Of a stretch of DNA of 64,000 bases, positions 51,600-60,261 are shown in pieces. Each line of letters starts with the position of its first letter. Within the stretch, counting starts at the first letter, position 1. Under the pieces are notes generated by a model, which did no database searches, had not been told where the DNA came from, and saw only the letters and a list, made by a program, of their open reading frames with translations. The position numbers and the translations under genes were made by a program. The stretch comes from Nonomuraea basaltis (GTDB lineage: Bacteria; Actinomycetota; Actinomycetes; Streptosporangiales; Streptosporangiaceae), in contig NZ_VCJS01000028.1 in the NCBI RefSeq assembly GCF_005893125.1, positions 1-64,000 on the forward strand, in the 5' to 3' direction.

Positions 51600-52883
51600 A
51601 TGAAGCAGATCCCGTACTGGCTCGACACCGCGCCCCCGCTGCCCGACCGCTCCGGCAGGCCGCTGCCGGACGAGGCCGACGTGGTGGTCATCGGCGGCGG
51701 GCTGACCGGCCTGTCCACCGCCCTGCACACCGCCGGCAAAGGCGCCCGCGTCGTCCTCATCGAGAAGGACAAGGTCGGCTCGGGCGCCTCCGGGCGCAAC
51801 GGCAGCATGTGCACCCAGGGCATCACCATCACCACCGGCCAGGCACGCGAACGCTACGGCCAGGAGCGCGCCCGCGAGCTGTACGACTCCTTCCGCCACG
51901 CCGTCGACCTCGTGGAGGAGCTGACGCTCAAGGAAGGCATCGACTGCGACTTCCGCCGCTCCGGCCGCTTGGGTGTCGCCTTCAAACCGGCTCACTTCGA
52001 GCGGATGCGTGCCAAGCAACGCGATCTCGCCGAGAACTTCGGCCACGAGACCACCCTCATCGGGCCCAGCGAGCTGCGGACCGAGCTGGGCTCGGACTAC
52101 TACCACGGCGCGCTGCTCGACCCGCTCAGCGCGGGACTGCACGTCGGCAAGTACGTGCACGGTCTGGCCGAGGCCGCCGAGCGCGCCGGCGCGGAGATCC
52201 ACGAGCGCAACGCCGCCACTGAGTTGCGGCGCATGCCCGGGGGCGGTTTCGAGGTGGAGACGCTGAACGGTCTCATCCGGGCCAGGCAGGTCGTCGCGGC
52301 GACCGACGCCTACAGCGACGGCGCGCTTTCATGGTTGCGTAAGCGGCTCATCTGCGTCGGCAGCTTCATCATCGTCACCGAGCCGCTGGGCGAGGAGCTG
52401 GCCCGCGAGATCATCCCGAACGCCCGCCTGGTGGTCGACTCCAAGAACATCGGCCACTACATCAGGCTCACCCCGGACAACCGGCTCGCCTTCGGCGGCC
52501 GGGCCCGCTTCGCTCCGTCCGACCCGGCCTCCGACCGCAAGAGCGGCGCGGTGCTCAAGCGGGAGATGGCCGAGATCTTCCCCCAGCTCGCCAATGTCCG
52601 GATCGACTATGTGTGGGGAGGCAGCGTCGGCTTCAGCTACGACCGCATCCCGCACGCCGGCGAGAACAACGGCCTGTACTACTCGGGGGGTTACTGCGGC
52701 CACGGCGTGCAGATGGCCACCTACATGGGACGCGCGCTCGCCGAGATGATGGACGGCCGCCCCGAGGTCAACCCGTGGCGCGGGCTCGGCTTCCCCAAGG
52801 TGCCCGTGCCCTTCTACAACGGCACCGCCTGGTTCCTGCCATTCGCCGGCGCCTACTACAAGGCGAAGGACCGCTTCCGCTGA
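51600..52883 (+). CDS. PuuB-like FAD-dependent amine oxidase (gamma-glutamylputrescine oxidase type)
   Basis: A 427-aa DAO-family flavoprotein. The FAD fold is VVVIGGGLTGLSTALHTAGK, followed by GSGASGRNGSMCTQG. The C-terminal signature VWGGSVGFSYDRIPHAGENN and SGGYCGHGVQMATYMGRALA match PuuB-type oxidases, which deaminate gamma-glutamylputrescine to an aldehyde. No PuuA or PuuD partner is present; two N-deacylases are present instead. The ATG at 51600 is 15 bases after the HAD stop. Last gene of the operon. Confidence 0.87.
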   Translation: MKQIPYWLDTAPPLPDRSGRPLPDEADVVVIGGGLTGLSTALHTAGKGARVVLIEKDKVGSGASGRNGSMCTQGITITTGQARERYGQERARELYDSFRHAVDLVEELTLKEGIDCDFRRSGRLGVAFKPAHFERMRAKQRDLAENFGHETTLIGPSELRTELGSDYYHGALLDPLSAGLHVGKYVHGLAEAAERAGAEIHERNAATELRRMPGGGFEVETLNGLIRARQVVAATDAYSDGALSWLRKRLICVGSFIIVTEPLGEELAREIIPNARLVVDSKNIGHYIRLTPDNRLAFGGRARFAPSDPASDRKSGAVLKREMAEIFPQLANVRIDYVWGGSVGFSYDRIPHAGENNGLYYSGGYCGHGVQMATYMGRALAEMMDGRPEVNPWRGLGFPKVPVPFYNGTAWFLPFAGAYYKAKDRFR

Positions 52884-53271
52884 CGCGTGCCGACCGGCCC
52901 CCGCGATCCGGCGTCCTCGCGGTCGGCGGCCTGGGCCGTCCGGCCGCGGGGGCTCAGAATCGTGCCACGTCGGTCACGATCCGGACGACGGGCAGGCGTT
53001 CCCGCCGACCCCGGCCTCGTCGCCTGCGGCGACTTCCTCATCGAAGGCGGCATGGCGGCCGCGCACCGGCTGACGCCTCGATCCTGATCATCGTCCTGGG
53101 CATCGGAAGCCATGGCCGCCCATGTTTTGATCATGGCACGTGGCGCCACGCCATGGATCCTGCATCTCATAGCACGCCAACGCCAGGTATGGATGACGGT
53201 CGCCGTGCTCGGCGCGTGCCCCAACCCCCGGACATCCGTACGGGCTGATTGTCTGGAAGACCGACCCCGGC
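52884..53271. other. Convergent intergenic region
   Basis: A 388-base stretch between two convergent operons. It contains the hairpin listed at 52897–52953. Around 53010–53060 one frame reads GLVACGDFLIEGGMAAA, which faintly recalls the end of an FAD oxidoreductase and may be a remnant. No other recognisable gene or repeat is seen. Confidence 0.5.
52897..52953 (+). terminator. GC-rich hairpin at the end of the amine operon
   Basis: Arms GCCCCCGCG (52897–52905) and CGCGGGGGC (52945–52953) are perfectly complementary, with a structured GC-rich loop of about 39 bases. It starts 13 bases after the PuuB-like stop. There is no T-run, as is common in actinomycete terminators, so termination is inferred from position. 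Confidence 0.45.
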
Positions 53272-54153
53272 CTATCTCAGGCCACCGACGGACAGCCCTC
53301 CGCGCCAGTGCCGCTGAAGCGTGAAGAAGGCGATGACGAGGGGCACGACCGACACGAGCGCGCCCATGATGATGAGGCTCCAAAGGGAGGTGCTGCCCGC
53401 GTTGTTCGCCGAGGCGATTCCCTGCCAGAGGCCGAGTCCGACGGTGACGGGGAAGAGGCGGTTGTCGGAAAGCATGGCGAGAGGCAGGAAGTAGTTGTTC
53501 CAGGACGCCACGGCGGACAGGAGCAGCACTGTGACCACCGCCGGCCGCATCAGGGGGAATGCGACCTGGAGGAACGTTCGTATCTCACCCGCACCGTCGG
53601 CCCGCGCCGCGTCCAGGATCTCGTCGGGAACCGCGTCGCGCGCGTAGACGTGCATCAGGTAGACGCCGAACGGGTTGAGCAGTGACGGGAGGATCACCGC
53701 CCAGATCGTGTTGGTCAGGCCGAACTCGGAGAACATCATGAAGGTGGGGATCACCAGGGCCGTCGCCGGCACCATCAACGCGCCGAGCACGAGTGAGAAG
53801 CTGAAGCGCCTGGCGGCGAATCGGTACTTGGCGAATCCGTAGCCGGCCAGGACGGCCAGGACCGTGGCGCCGACGCCGCCCGCGAGTGCGTACAGCGTGG
53901 AGTTGAGTATCCATCTACCGTAGATGCCGTTGTCATAGGTGAACAGTTGCTCGAGGTTGCCGAGGTGGTCGATCCGGTCGGCGAACCACAGGGTGTTGCC
54001 GCCCCCGAACAGGCCGGGGGCATCCTTGGAGCTGTTGACGATGACCCACCAGAACGGCACGAGGAAGTACACGACCAGGAAGCCGAGGAGCACCTGCAGG
54101 GGGAGATGGTGTTGTGGCCGGCGGCGGACGCCGGCGCGGGAACGGACGCTCAT
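53272..54153 (-). CDS. Sugar ABC permease, MalG/UgpE type
   Basis: A 293-aa carbohydrate permease with six helices and the coupling motif DAARADGAGEIRTFLQVAFP. The C-terminal TLQRHWRGGLSVGG is the typical MalG-like tail. The ATG at 54153 shares a base with the stop of the partner permease (TGATG). Last gene of the first sugar-uptake operon. No ATPase follows. Confidence 0.9.
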   Translation of the reverse strand: MSVRSRAGVRRRPQHHLPLQVLLGFLVVYFLVPFWWVIVNSSKDAPGLFGGGNTLWFADRIDHLGNLEQLFTYDNGIYGRWILNSTLYALAGGVGATVLAVLAGYGFAKYRFAARRFSFSLVLGALMVPATALVIPTFMMFSEFGLTNTIWAVILPSLLNPFGVYLMHVYARDAVPDEILDAARADGAGEIRTFLQVAFPLMRPAVVTVLLLSAVASWNNYFLPLAMLSDNRLFPVTVGLGLWQGIASANNAGSTSLWSLIIMGALVSVVPLVIAFFTLQRHWRGGLSVGGLR

Positions 54154-55085
54154 CACAGGAAGCTCCTCCGCTGGCGGGTGAAGAACAGGAAGGCGTAGAC
54201 GCCGACGAAGACGATCCCGCCGAGAGCGAAGGAGATCGCCGATCCGTAGTTGAAGTTCGCGAGTGCGAATGCCTGCTGATAGGCGTACATGTTGGGGGTG
54301 AAGTCCGGTCCGATCGTGCCGGCCGCGAGGGAACGCAGAATTTGCGGTTCGTTGAAGAATTGCAGGGTGCCGATGAGCGAGAAGACCAGGATCAGGAGCA
54401 GCGCGGGGGCGATCAGTGGGATTTTGATCCGGAGTGCGATCTGCCATTTTCCGGCGCCGTCCATGCGGGCGGCCTCGTAGAGTGCCGGGTCGATGCCCTG
54501 GAGCGCCGCGTACAGGATGATCATGTAGTAACCGGCCCACTGCCAGGTGACGACGTTGACCAGGCCGTAGAAGATCAGGTTGCTGCTGAGGAAATCAGGC
54601 GGGGCGGCGCCGAACAAACCGAAGATATCGGAGAGCGGCCCGAAGCTCTTGCTGTACAGAAATCCCCACATGACGGCCCCGATGACCGTGGGGATCGCGT
54701 AGGGGAGAAAGATCATGAGACGGGAGAAGTGGGTGAACAGCGAGGTCACGGCATCCAGGATCAGGGCCATCGCGAGTGCGATGATGATCTGCAGTGGGAT
54801 GGAGACCAGCGAGAAGCGGATGACGAACCATGACCCGGAAAGGAAACTCGGGTCGGTGAACGCCTTCACGTAATTGTCGAGGAAGACGAAGCTGGTGCCG
54901 CCGATCAGCCTCTTCTGGAAAAGGCTGAGGTACAGCGCGTACGCGAGCGGCGCGATGAGCAATGCCAGAAAGACGATCCCGAATGGCCCGACGAAGAGCC
55001 ACCCCATCAAATGCTCGCGGAGGCGCACCTTGCCGCGAATTTTGTGTGTCCTGTCTTGGCTGCTTGGCGCACTCTTCTCGATCAT
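54153..55085 (-). CDS. Sugar ABC permease, MalF/UgpA type
   Basis: A 310-aa carbohydrate permease. Key segments are GWLFVGPFGIVFLALLIAPL, the coupling motif YEAARMDGAGKWQIALRIKI and FNEPQILRSLAAGTIGPDFT. The ATG at 55085 is preferred; a TTG at 55094 is possible. By eye it is closely related to the permease at 62881 in the second sugar cluster, including the same FNEPQIL loop, so the two modules are paralogous. Follows the binding-protein gene by about 80 bases. Confidence 0.9.
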   Translation of the reverse strand: MIEKSAPSSQDRTHKIRGKVRLREHLMGWLFVGPFGIVFLALLIAPLAYALYLSLFQKRLIGGTSFVFLDNYVKAFTDPSFLSGSWFVIRFSLVSIPLQIIIALAMALILDAVTSLFTHFSRLMIFLPYAIPTVIGAVMWGFLYSKSFGPLSDIFGLFGAAPPDFLSSNLIFYGLVNVVTWQWAGYYMIILYAALQGIDPALYEAARMDGAGKWQIALRIKIPLIAPALLLILVFSLIGTLQFFNEPQILRSLAAGTIGPDFTPNMYAYQQAFALANFNYGSAISFALGGIVFVGVYAFLFFTRQRRSFL

Positions 55086-55166
55086 GAGGGTCAACCTGGA
55101 CTCCGGGATGTCGATGCTGGGGGATCGCGGGTGGGCCGGCCGGTGGAGGACGGCCCACCCTTTCGG

Positions 55167-56537
55167 TCACTGAACGGTGAAGCCTTGCTCTTTGGCGTAC
55201 TTCGCCACGTCCTCCTGAAGCCGGTCTGCGGCCTGCGCACCGGTGACGGAGCCGTCGATGAGTGCACTGACCTGTTTTGTCATGGCGTCGAAGTAGTACT
55301 GGCCGAACGGGCTGTAGGTGACGCCCTTGTAGGCGTTGGCCGCGGGAACGTAGACCTCCTTGTTCGCCTGCTGGCCGTCGAAGAACGCGACCTTCAGGTT
55401 CACGAACTCGGGATCGTTGAGCGCCTTCAGGTTCAGCGGGAAGATGATCTGGTTGGTCCAGCCGTCGGTGAGCGACTCCTTGTCGGCGTAGAGGCCGTAG
55501 GCGACCTTCGCCGCGAGTTCGGGGTTCTTCGCCTGGCTTGTCACGGAGAAGGCAGACCCGCCCCAGTTCACCTGCACCGGATTTCCGGGATCCCACTGCG
55601 GGAGCGGCGCCACCGCGAACTTGCCGGTGTCCTCGCCCTTGCCGACGCCGGCACCGGTGAGGTAGCCGGGCGCCCAGGCCGCCGAGACGTACGTCGCGTA
55701 CTTACCGTTGATCACACCGGAGATGTACTCCGGGGTGAACTGGTCCTGTGTTCCGACCAGCCCGTTCTTCGCCAGGCGCCCCCAGTAGTCGAGCACGTCT
55801 TTGGAGGCCTGGTCGTTCAGCTTGACGCCGATCGAGCTCTGCTGCGCCGGGTCGTAGGTGAACGGGGCCGCGCCCTTCTGGATCTGCAGCGCCATGGTGA
55901 GGGCCGACACGTTCGCGGCGAAGTCGCCGAACGCCGGACCACCCGCGTCCTTCATCTTCTGGGCCGCCTGCTCGTACTCGGCCCACGTCTTCGGCGGCGT
56001 GATGTCGTACTTCTTGAGGATGTCCTTCCGGTAGATCATCGCCATCGGGCCGCCGTCGACCGGCACGCCGTAGACCGCGTCACCGACCGAGACGTCCTTC
56101 CACGCGCCCTCGCTGTAGTCGGCCTTGACCGCGTCGAAGCCATACTTCTTGATGTCGACGAGCGCGTTCTGGATCTGGAAGGTCGGGATCCTGTCCATCT
56201 CGATCATGATCACGTCGGGTGCGCCGGTTCCCGCCGAGATGGCCGTCTGGAACTTGTCGTACTCGTCACTGCCCTGGCCGACGTTGGTCCAGCAGACCTG
56301 CACCTCGCCGTTCTGCTTGTTGAAGTTGTCGACGACGAGCTGCATGTTGGGGTACCAGCCCCACATCGTCACGACTGGCAGATTCTTGTTGGGGATCGTG
56401 TTCGTGCAGTTGCTCGCGCCGCTGCCGCTCGCGGTGTTCGCGCCCCCTCCCCCGCCGGAGGAGCAGGCCGCGAGCACGCTTGCGAGCACGGTTGCGGCGG
56501 CGAGCTTGGCCACCGCAGAGAGCCATTTCTTGTTCAT
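55167..56537 (-). CDS. Sugar ABC substrate-binding lipoprotein
   Basis: A 456-aa family-1 binding protein. The ATG at 56537 is chosen because AAGGGA lies eight bases upstream; the ATG two codons earlier is too close. Signal peptide MNKKWLSAVAKLAAATVLAS and lipobox VLAACSS, then a Gly/Ser linker and two-lobed fold (VTMWGWYPNMQLVVDNFNKQ). First gene of the binding protein–permease–permease operon, downstream of a secreted esterase. Probable ligand: an oligosaccharide released from an esterified polysaccharide. Confidence 0.9.
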   Translation of the reverse strand: MNKKWLSAVAKLAAATVLASVLAACSSGGGGGANTASGSGASNCTNTIPNKNLPVVTMWGWYPNMQLVVDNFNKQNGEVQVCWTNVGQGSDEYDKFQTAISAGTGAPDVIMIEMDRIPTFQIQNALVDIKKYGFDAVKADYSEGAWKDVSVGDAVYGVPVDGGPMAMIYRKDILKKYDITPPKTWAEYEQAAQKMKDAGGPAFGDFAANVSALTMALQIQKGAAPFTYDPAQQSSIGVKLNDQASKDVLDYWGRLAKNGLVGTQDQFTPEYISGVINGKYATYVSAAWAPGYLTGAGVGKGEDTGKFAVAPLPQWDPGNPVQVNWGGSAFSVTSQAKNPELAAKVAYGLYADKESLTDGWTNQIIFPLNLKALNDPEFVNLKVAFFDGQQANKEVYVPAANAYKGVTYSPFGQYYFDAMTKQVSALIDGSVTGAQAADRLQEDVAKYAKEQGFTVQ

Positions 56538-56658
56538 TGGCATATTCCCTTGGGGATCGCGGCGCACGAAGGTTCATGCGCCGCCGTTGAAACCGAGCGA
56601 TCGGCCGGGACGGGGCACGGGTGACGCGACCCGCGCCCGTCCTTCGCGCCGATCCTCC

Positions 56659-56672
56659 TGTGAGCGCTAACA
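56659..56672. promoter_or_regulatory. LacI-type operator TGTGAGCGCTAACA
   Basis: A 14-base palindrome with a central CG and only one mismatched pair, the pattern expected for LacI/GalR regulators. It lies in the gap after the esterase gene, 122 bases upstream of the binding-protein start, so it should control that operon. The LacI gene at 59052 is the nearest candidate. Confidence 0.55.
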
Positions 56673-56705
56673 GAGGCCGCGTCCGGCGGCGAAGGCCGGG
56701 CGGGC

Positions 56706-58871
56706 CTAGCGCTTGAACAGGCGTGGCGCCAGGTCGATGAGGTTCTTCTGCCACACGTCCCAGCCGTGCGGCCCCGGGGTGACCCCGTCGAACTCGTAGC
56801 GGACGCCGAGGTTGTTCAGGGTGGTGAGGGACGTCATGAACGACGGGTAGACGAAGTCCGTCTGGTCGCCGACATACAGGCGCAGCAGCTTGGTGCCACT
56901 GTTGATCGCCTCGGCGTCGACGCCGGTGGCACTGCCGAACCCGGCCGAGAACGCCGCGACGTAGGCGAACTGACCCGGGTGCGCCTTGAGCATTCCGAAC
57001 GTCTGCCCGCCCCCCATCGAGAGGCCGGCCAGGGCCTGCTGCGACGGGTGGCCAGAGATCTTATAGCGAGCGCGGGCCGCCGGCGCGAGGTTCTCCAGCA
57101 GCTCCTTGTTGAAGTCGGACACGTTGCCATTGCCCATCACGACCACCATCGGCACCAGGTTCCCGTCAAGGAAGTGGTGGTCGAGGATCTGTTTGGCGCG
57201 TCCCATCTCGGCCCAGTCCGTGTAGCTCTGACCGCCACCGTGCTGGAGGTAGAAGACGGGGTACGGCTGCGCGCGGTTGGGGTCGTATCCCGGCGGGGTC
57301 CAGACCAGCGCGGTCCGGTCCTGGTTCGCGACGGAGCTCCGGTACGTCATGCTCTCGACCTTTCCGCCCTGGCCGGCGGGAACGTCCGAGAGCAGGCGCG
57401 CCTTCTCTCCGGGGACGAAGAACGTGGTCCAGGTCGGCTCGGTGGTCACCTTCGTCGGGTTCGACGCATCCTTGACCGAGACCCGGTCCACCATCAGCCG
57501 GTAGTAGTAGAACCACGGGTCGAGCGGGCCCACGGTCGCCCGCCACCGGTCGCCGGCACGAGTCAGCGGAATGCGCAGCCAGCTCCCGTTCGGAGCCCAG
57601 TTCGCCCACACCTTGACGTGCTGAGCGTTCTGGAAGTCCGTCGTGGTCTCGAAGGTGACGAAGCCGTCCGCGGTCACGAACGGCGTCGGAGTGGTGCCGG
57701 GCGCCGGCGGGGTGAACTCGCCCTTCAGCTTCCCGTGACCGGCGCTCGGGCCGTGATCCGACACTTTACGGAACAGCCGCGGCACGAAATCGATCAGATT
57801 CTCCTGCCAGGCGTTCCAGTTTGCCCCCGCATCGGGGTTGACTCCGTCGAACTCGTACGTGACACGGGCGCGATCCAGCGCCTTCGTCAGGCGGTTGGCC
57901 GCGTTGTACGCGGGATCCGTCACGTTCCCCGTGTACAGGCGCACCAGCTTGACGTGGCGGTTGATCGCGTTCGCGTCCACCCGGCCGGCGCCGTCTGCCA
58001 GGAGACCGGCGAACGAGCCGACGTACGCGAACTCACCCGGGTGGGTCAGAGTGGCACGCAGCGCCCGCGTCCCGCCCTCGGCCACACCGGCGATCGCCTG
58101 GTGCGCCGGGTCGCGATGGACGCGGTAGCGGTCGGCGACCGCCTTCCGAAGATCCCTCAAACCGTCACCATCGCTGATCACGACCACCATTGGCTCCATG
58201 GCCTTCTGGAGCGACAGGTTGTCGAGGATCTGCTTGGCCCGGCCGAGGTCGAGCCAGTCGGTGGCGCTCCCGCCATCGCCGGACTGCAGGAACAGCACCG
58301 GGTAGGCTTTGGGGCCCTTGGCCGCGTATCCCGGTGGCGTCCACACCTGAGCCGGCCGCTCCTGGTGCTTGGCCCGGTAGGTCAGGGTCTCGACCTTGCC
58401 GCCCTGCCCCTGGGGCGCGTCCGCCAGCAGGCGCGCCGAGTCGCCCGGCACGAGGAAGGTGCTCCAGAGCGGCTTGGATGCCACGCCGGTGCTGTTCGTC
58501 GGGTCCTTCAGACTCTTGGTGTCATCGCCCGTGACCTGGTAGGAGTACAGGCCCGGCTTGAGCGGCCCGAGGACCCCTGAGTAGACGTCGCCCCGGCGGG
58601 TCAGACCGAACTCCGCCCAGGTAGAAGACGGGCCGAAGTTCCCCTCGATGACGACCTGTGACACCTGGCCCACACTTGCCTCGATGGAGGCCGCCGGAAC
58701 ACTGAAGGACGCGTAGCCGTCCTCGGAGACGTTCAGCCACGGCGTGCCCGCCGCCGCCGGCCGCGGCGCGAGCAACACCGCCGCGATTGCCATCACCCCG
58801 GCGGTGATCGCCGCTGCGAGTCGGGGCCCGCCCTGAGTGCGTGACCTGCCGTGATAAAGTAAAAAAGGCAT
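56706..58871 (-). CDS. Secreted tandem esterase: two CBM48-like plus CE1-type esterase modules, first esterase degenerate
   Basis: A 721-aa secreted protein with signal peptide (LAAAITAGVMAIAAVLLAPR, then PAAAG) and two homologous halves of about 340 residues. Each has an E-set/CBM48-like domain (WAEFGLTRRGDVYSG; LRIPLTRAGDRWRATVG) followed by an alpha/beta esterase of the feruloyl-esterase kind. In the second half the nucleophile elbow is ALAGLSMGGGQTF (Ser ~615), with LQHGGGQSYTDW and a late His in TPGPHGWDVWQ. The first half has AIAGVAEGGTRAL and NPDAGANWNAWQ: the Ser and His are both replaced. Start ATG at 58871 with AAGGGAG upstream. Confidence 0.87.
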   Translation of the reverse strand: MPFLLYHGRSRTQGGPRLAAAITAGVMAIAAVLLAPRPAAAGTPWLNVSEDGYASFSVPAASIEASVGQVSQVVIEGNFGPSSTWAEFGLTRRGDVYSGVLGPLKPGLYSYQVTGDDTKSLKDPTNSTGVASKPLWSTFLVPGDSARLLADAPQGQGGKVETLTYRAKHQERPAQVWTPPGYAAKGPKAYPVLFLQSGDGGSATDWLDLGRAKQILDNLSLQKAMEPMVVVISDGDGLRDLRKAVADRYRVHRDPAHQAIAGVAEGGTRALRATLTHPGEFAYVGSFAGLLADGAGRVDANAINRHVKLVRLYTGNVTDPAYNAANRLTKALDRARVTYEFDGVNPDAGANWNAWQENLIDFVPRLFRKVSDHGPSAGHGKLKGEFTPPAPGTTPTPFVTADGFVTFETTTDFQNAQHVKVWANWAPNGSWLRIPLTRAGDRWRATVGPLDPWFYYYRLMVDRVSVKDASNPTKVTTEPTWTTFFVPGEKARLLSDVPAGQGGKVESMTYRSSVANQDRTALVWTPPGYDPNRAQPYPVFYLQHGGGQSYTDWAEMGRAKQILDHHFLDGNLVPMVVVMGNGNVSDFNKELLENLAPAARARYKISGHPSQQALAGLSMGGGQTFGMLKAHPGQFAYVAAFSAGFGSATGVDAEAINSGTKLLRLYVGDQTDFVYPSFMTSLTTLNNLGVRYEFDGVTPGPHGWDVWQKNLIDLAPRLFKR

Positions 58872-58985
58872 GCAAAAACTCCCTTAATGGCTGGCCACGG
58901 TTGATGCCCGACTGGCCGGCCTGATTCATGCGGTGTAGTTCGTGGTTGGTGTTCGCACCTCCATCCGTCGTAGGGTCAGCTTGCC

Positions 58986-59017
58986 CACCTGACGTTCGTT
59001 GCCGCGAATGTCAGGTG
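58986..59017. promoter_or_regulatory. Thirteen-base inverted repeat between LacI and esterase genes
   Basis: CACCTGACGTTCG (58986–58998) and CGAATGTCAGGTG (59005–59017) pair at 12 of 13 positions around a six-base loop. Located after the LacI stop and 115 bases before the esterase start. It could be an operator for the esterase promoter or a terminator of the LacI transcript; there is no T-run. Confidence 0.45.
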
Positions 59018-59051
59018 CGATGAGACGCCGTACCCGTAGGTGGCGTCACGG

Positions 59052-60068
59052 TCACATAGGGTTCCTCGGCGCCGCGGTGGAGCCGCGAACGACCAGGCGG
59101 ATCGGGAGCACGGTCTGGCTCGGGCCCTCCCAGCCGCCGCGCACCAGCGACTTCAGCATGCGCGCGGCCTCGTACCCGAGCCGGTACATCGACTGGTCCA
59201 CGGTGGTCAGTCCCGGCTCTGCCAGCGCGGACTCAGGGATGTTGTCGAAGCCGGCCACCGACAGGTCGCCGGGAACGTCGAGCCCCAGCTCCTTTGCGAC
59301 CTGCAGAGCCTTCAGAGCCATTCCGTCGCTCGCCGCGAAGATCGCCGTCGGTCGGTCCGCCCTGTCCAGCAGCGCCCGCGCGAGCGGCGCCGCGGACTCG
59401 GGATTGAAGCTCCCTCTTGCGATCAGCTGCGGATCGAGGGGAACGCCGGCCTCGGCCAGCGCCGTACGGTAACCCTCCTCGCGCGACCACGCGGCCTCCA
59501 GACCGGCCCGGCCCGCGATCAAGCCGATGCGCCGATGCCCCAGGCCGAGGAGGTGCTCGACCACCGCAGTGGCGCCCGCGAAGTTGTCCGCCGTCACCGA
59601 CGGCGCCGTCGAGCCCCTCGCCGGATCGATGACCACGACCGGAGTGCCGCTCCGCACCTCGCCCGAGGGCGTGACCACGATGCAGCCGTCGGTGAGCGTG
59701 CCCGAGAGGCGGGCCAGGTGCCGCTGCTCCCAGCCGTCCGAGTACGTCCCGTAGAGGTCGCTGTCGGCGTAGATGATCAGGTCGAAACCCGACTGACTCA
59801 GCGCGTCCATGACCCCCTTGAGCACCTCGGCCGTATAGGACTGGAAGCTGTGAGTCACCAGCCCCAGGACGTTGGTACGACTGCGCCGCAGGCTCGTCGC
59901 CACCAGACTCGACTCGTAGCCGAGCCGCTCGATGACCGAACGGACCTGTGCGACGGTGCTCGCACTGACGCCGTAACGCCCGTTGACCACCCGCGACACG
60001 GTCGCGGTGGAGACGCCCGCTAATCGTGCGACATCGCTCATCGTCACCGGCGCACCGCCCTTGGCCAT
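59052..60068 (-). CDS. LacI-family transcriptional regulator (first)
   Basis: A 338-aa regulator. Helix-turn-helix plus hinge at residues ~8–60 (MSDVARLAGVSTATVSRVVN), followed by a periplasmic-binding-protein-like effector domain (VLGLVTHSFQSYTAEVLKGV, GLGHRRIGLIAGRAG, DVPGDLSVAGFDNIP). Upstream of the esterase and sugar uptake genes in the same direction, so it very likely represses them until an oligosaccharide is present. Its own promoter region contains a large palindrome at 60085–60135. Confidence 0.92.
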   Translation of the reverse strand: MAKGGAPVTMSDVARLAGVSTATVSRVVNGRYGVSASTVAQVRSVIERLGYESSLVATSLRRSRTNVLGLVTHSFQSYTAEVLKGVMDALSQSGFDLIIYADSDLYGTYSDGWEQRHLARLSGTLTDGCIVVTPSGEVRSGTPVVVIDPARGSTAPSVTADNFAGATAVVEHLLGLGHRRIGLIAGRAGLEAAWSREEGYRTALAEAGVPLDPQLIARGSFNPESAAPLARALLDRADRPTAIFAASDGMALKALQVAKELGLDVPGDLSVAGFDNIPESALAEPGLTTVDQSMYRLGYEAARMLKSLVRGGWEGPSQTVLPIRLVVRGSTAAPRNPM

Positions 60069-60084
60069 GCCGCCCTCACAAGTT

Positions 60085-60135
60085 GCAATCGTTATCGGTT
60101 ACGTTTGCAGCGCAAAGGTAAGCGATGACGATTGC
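60085..60135. promoter_or_regulatory. 51-base nested palindrome upstream of the first LacI gene
   Basis: Outer arms GCAATCGTTATCG (60085–60097) and CGATGACGATTGC (60123–60135) pair at 12 of 13 positions. An inner repeat TTTGC-AGC-GCAAA (60104–60116) has exactly the same centre, base 60110. The intervening six-base segments also pair at four positions, so 22 of 25 possible pairs match. It lies 17 bases before the LacI ATG, consistent with a double operator for autorepression or a leader hairpin. Confidence 0.6.
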
Positions 60136-60179
60136 GGAAACAAGACCTTTCCGGCCGGGCGTTCACCAAGACAGAAGGA

Positions 60180-60203
60180 GGCCCGGATCACACGGTCCGG
60201 GCC
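60180..60203 (-). terminator. Likely terminator of the second LacI gene
   Basis: Perfect 8-base stem GGCCCGGA/TCCGGGCC with an eight-base loop, 58 bases past the stop of the LacI gene at 60262. On the minus strand it is followed by the pyrimidine-rich TCCTTCTGTCTT, supporting intrinsic termination. Confidence 0.55.
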
Positions 60204-60261
60204 GGGTGTCGCGGCGCCATGACCATGAATACCGCTGCTGAGCTGGGAATTTGCAGGGCGA

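Noticed and set aside
53010..53060. Reading GLVACGDFLIEGGMAAA in the convergent gap as a real gene
   Set aside because: The phrase is suggestive of an FAD enzyme tail, but it is short, isolated and without neighbouring coding features. Kept only as a possible remnant.
56766..58580. A 604-codon plus-strand open frame opposite the tandem esterase
   Set aside because: Antisense shadow: no recognisable motif, no ribosome site, and the minus strand encodes a clear secreted esterase.
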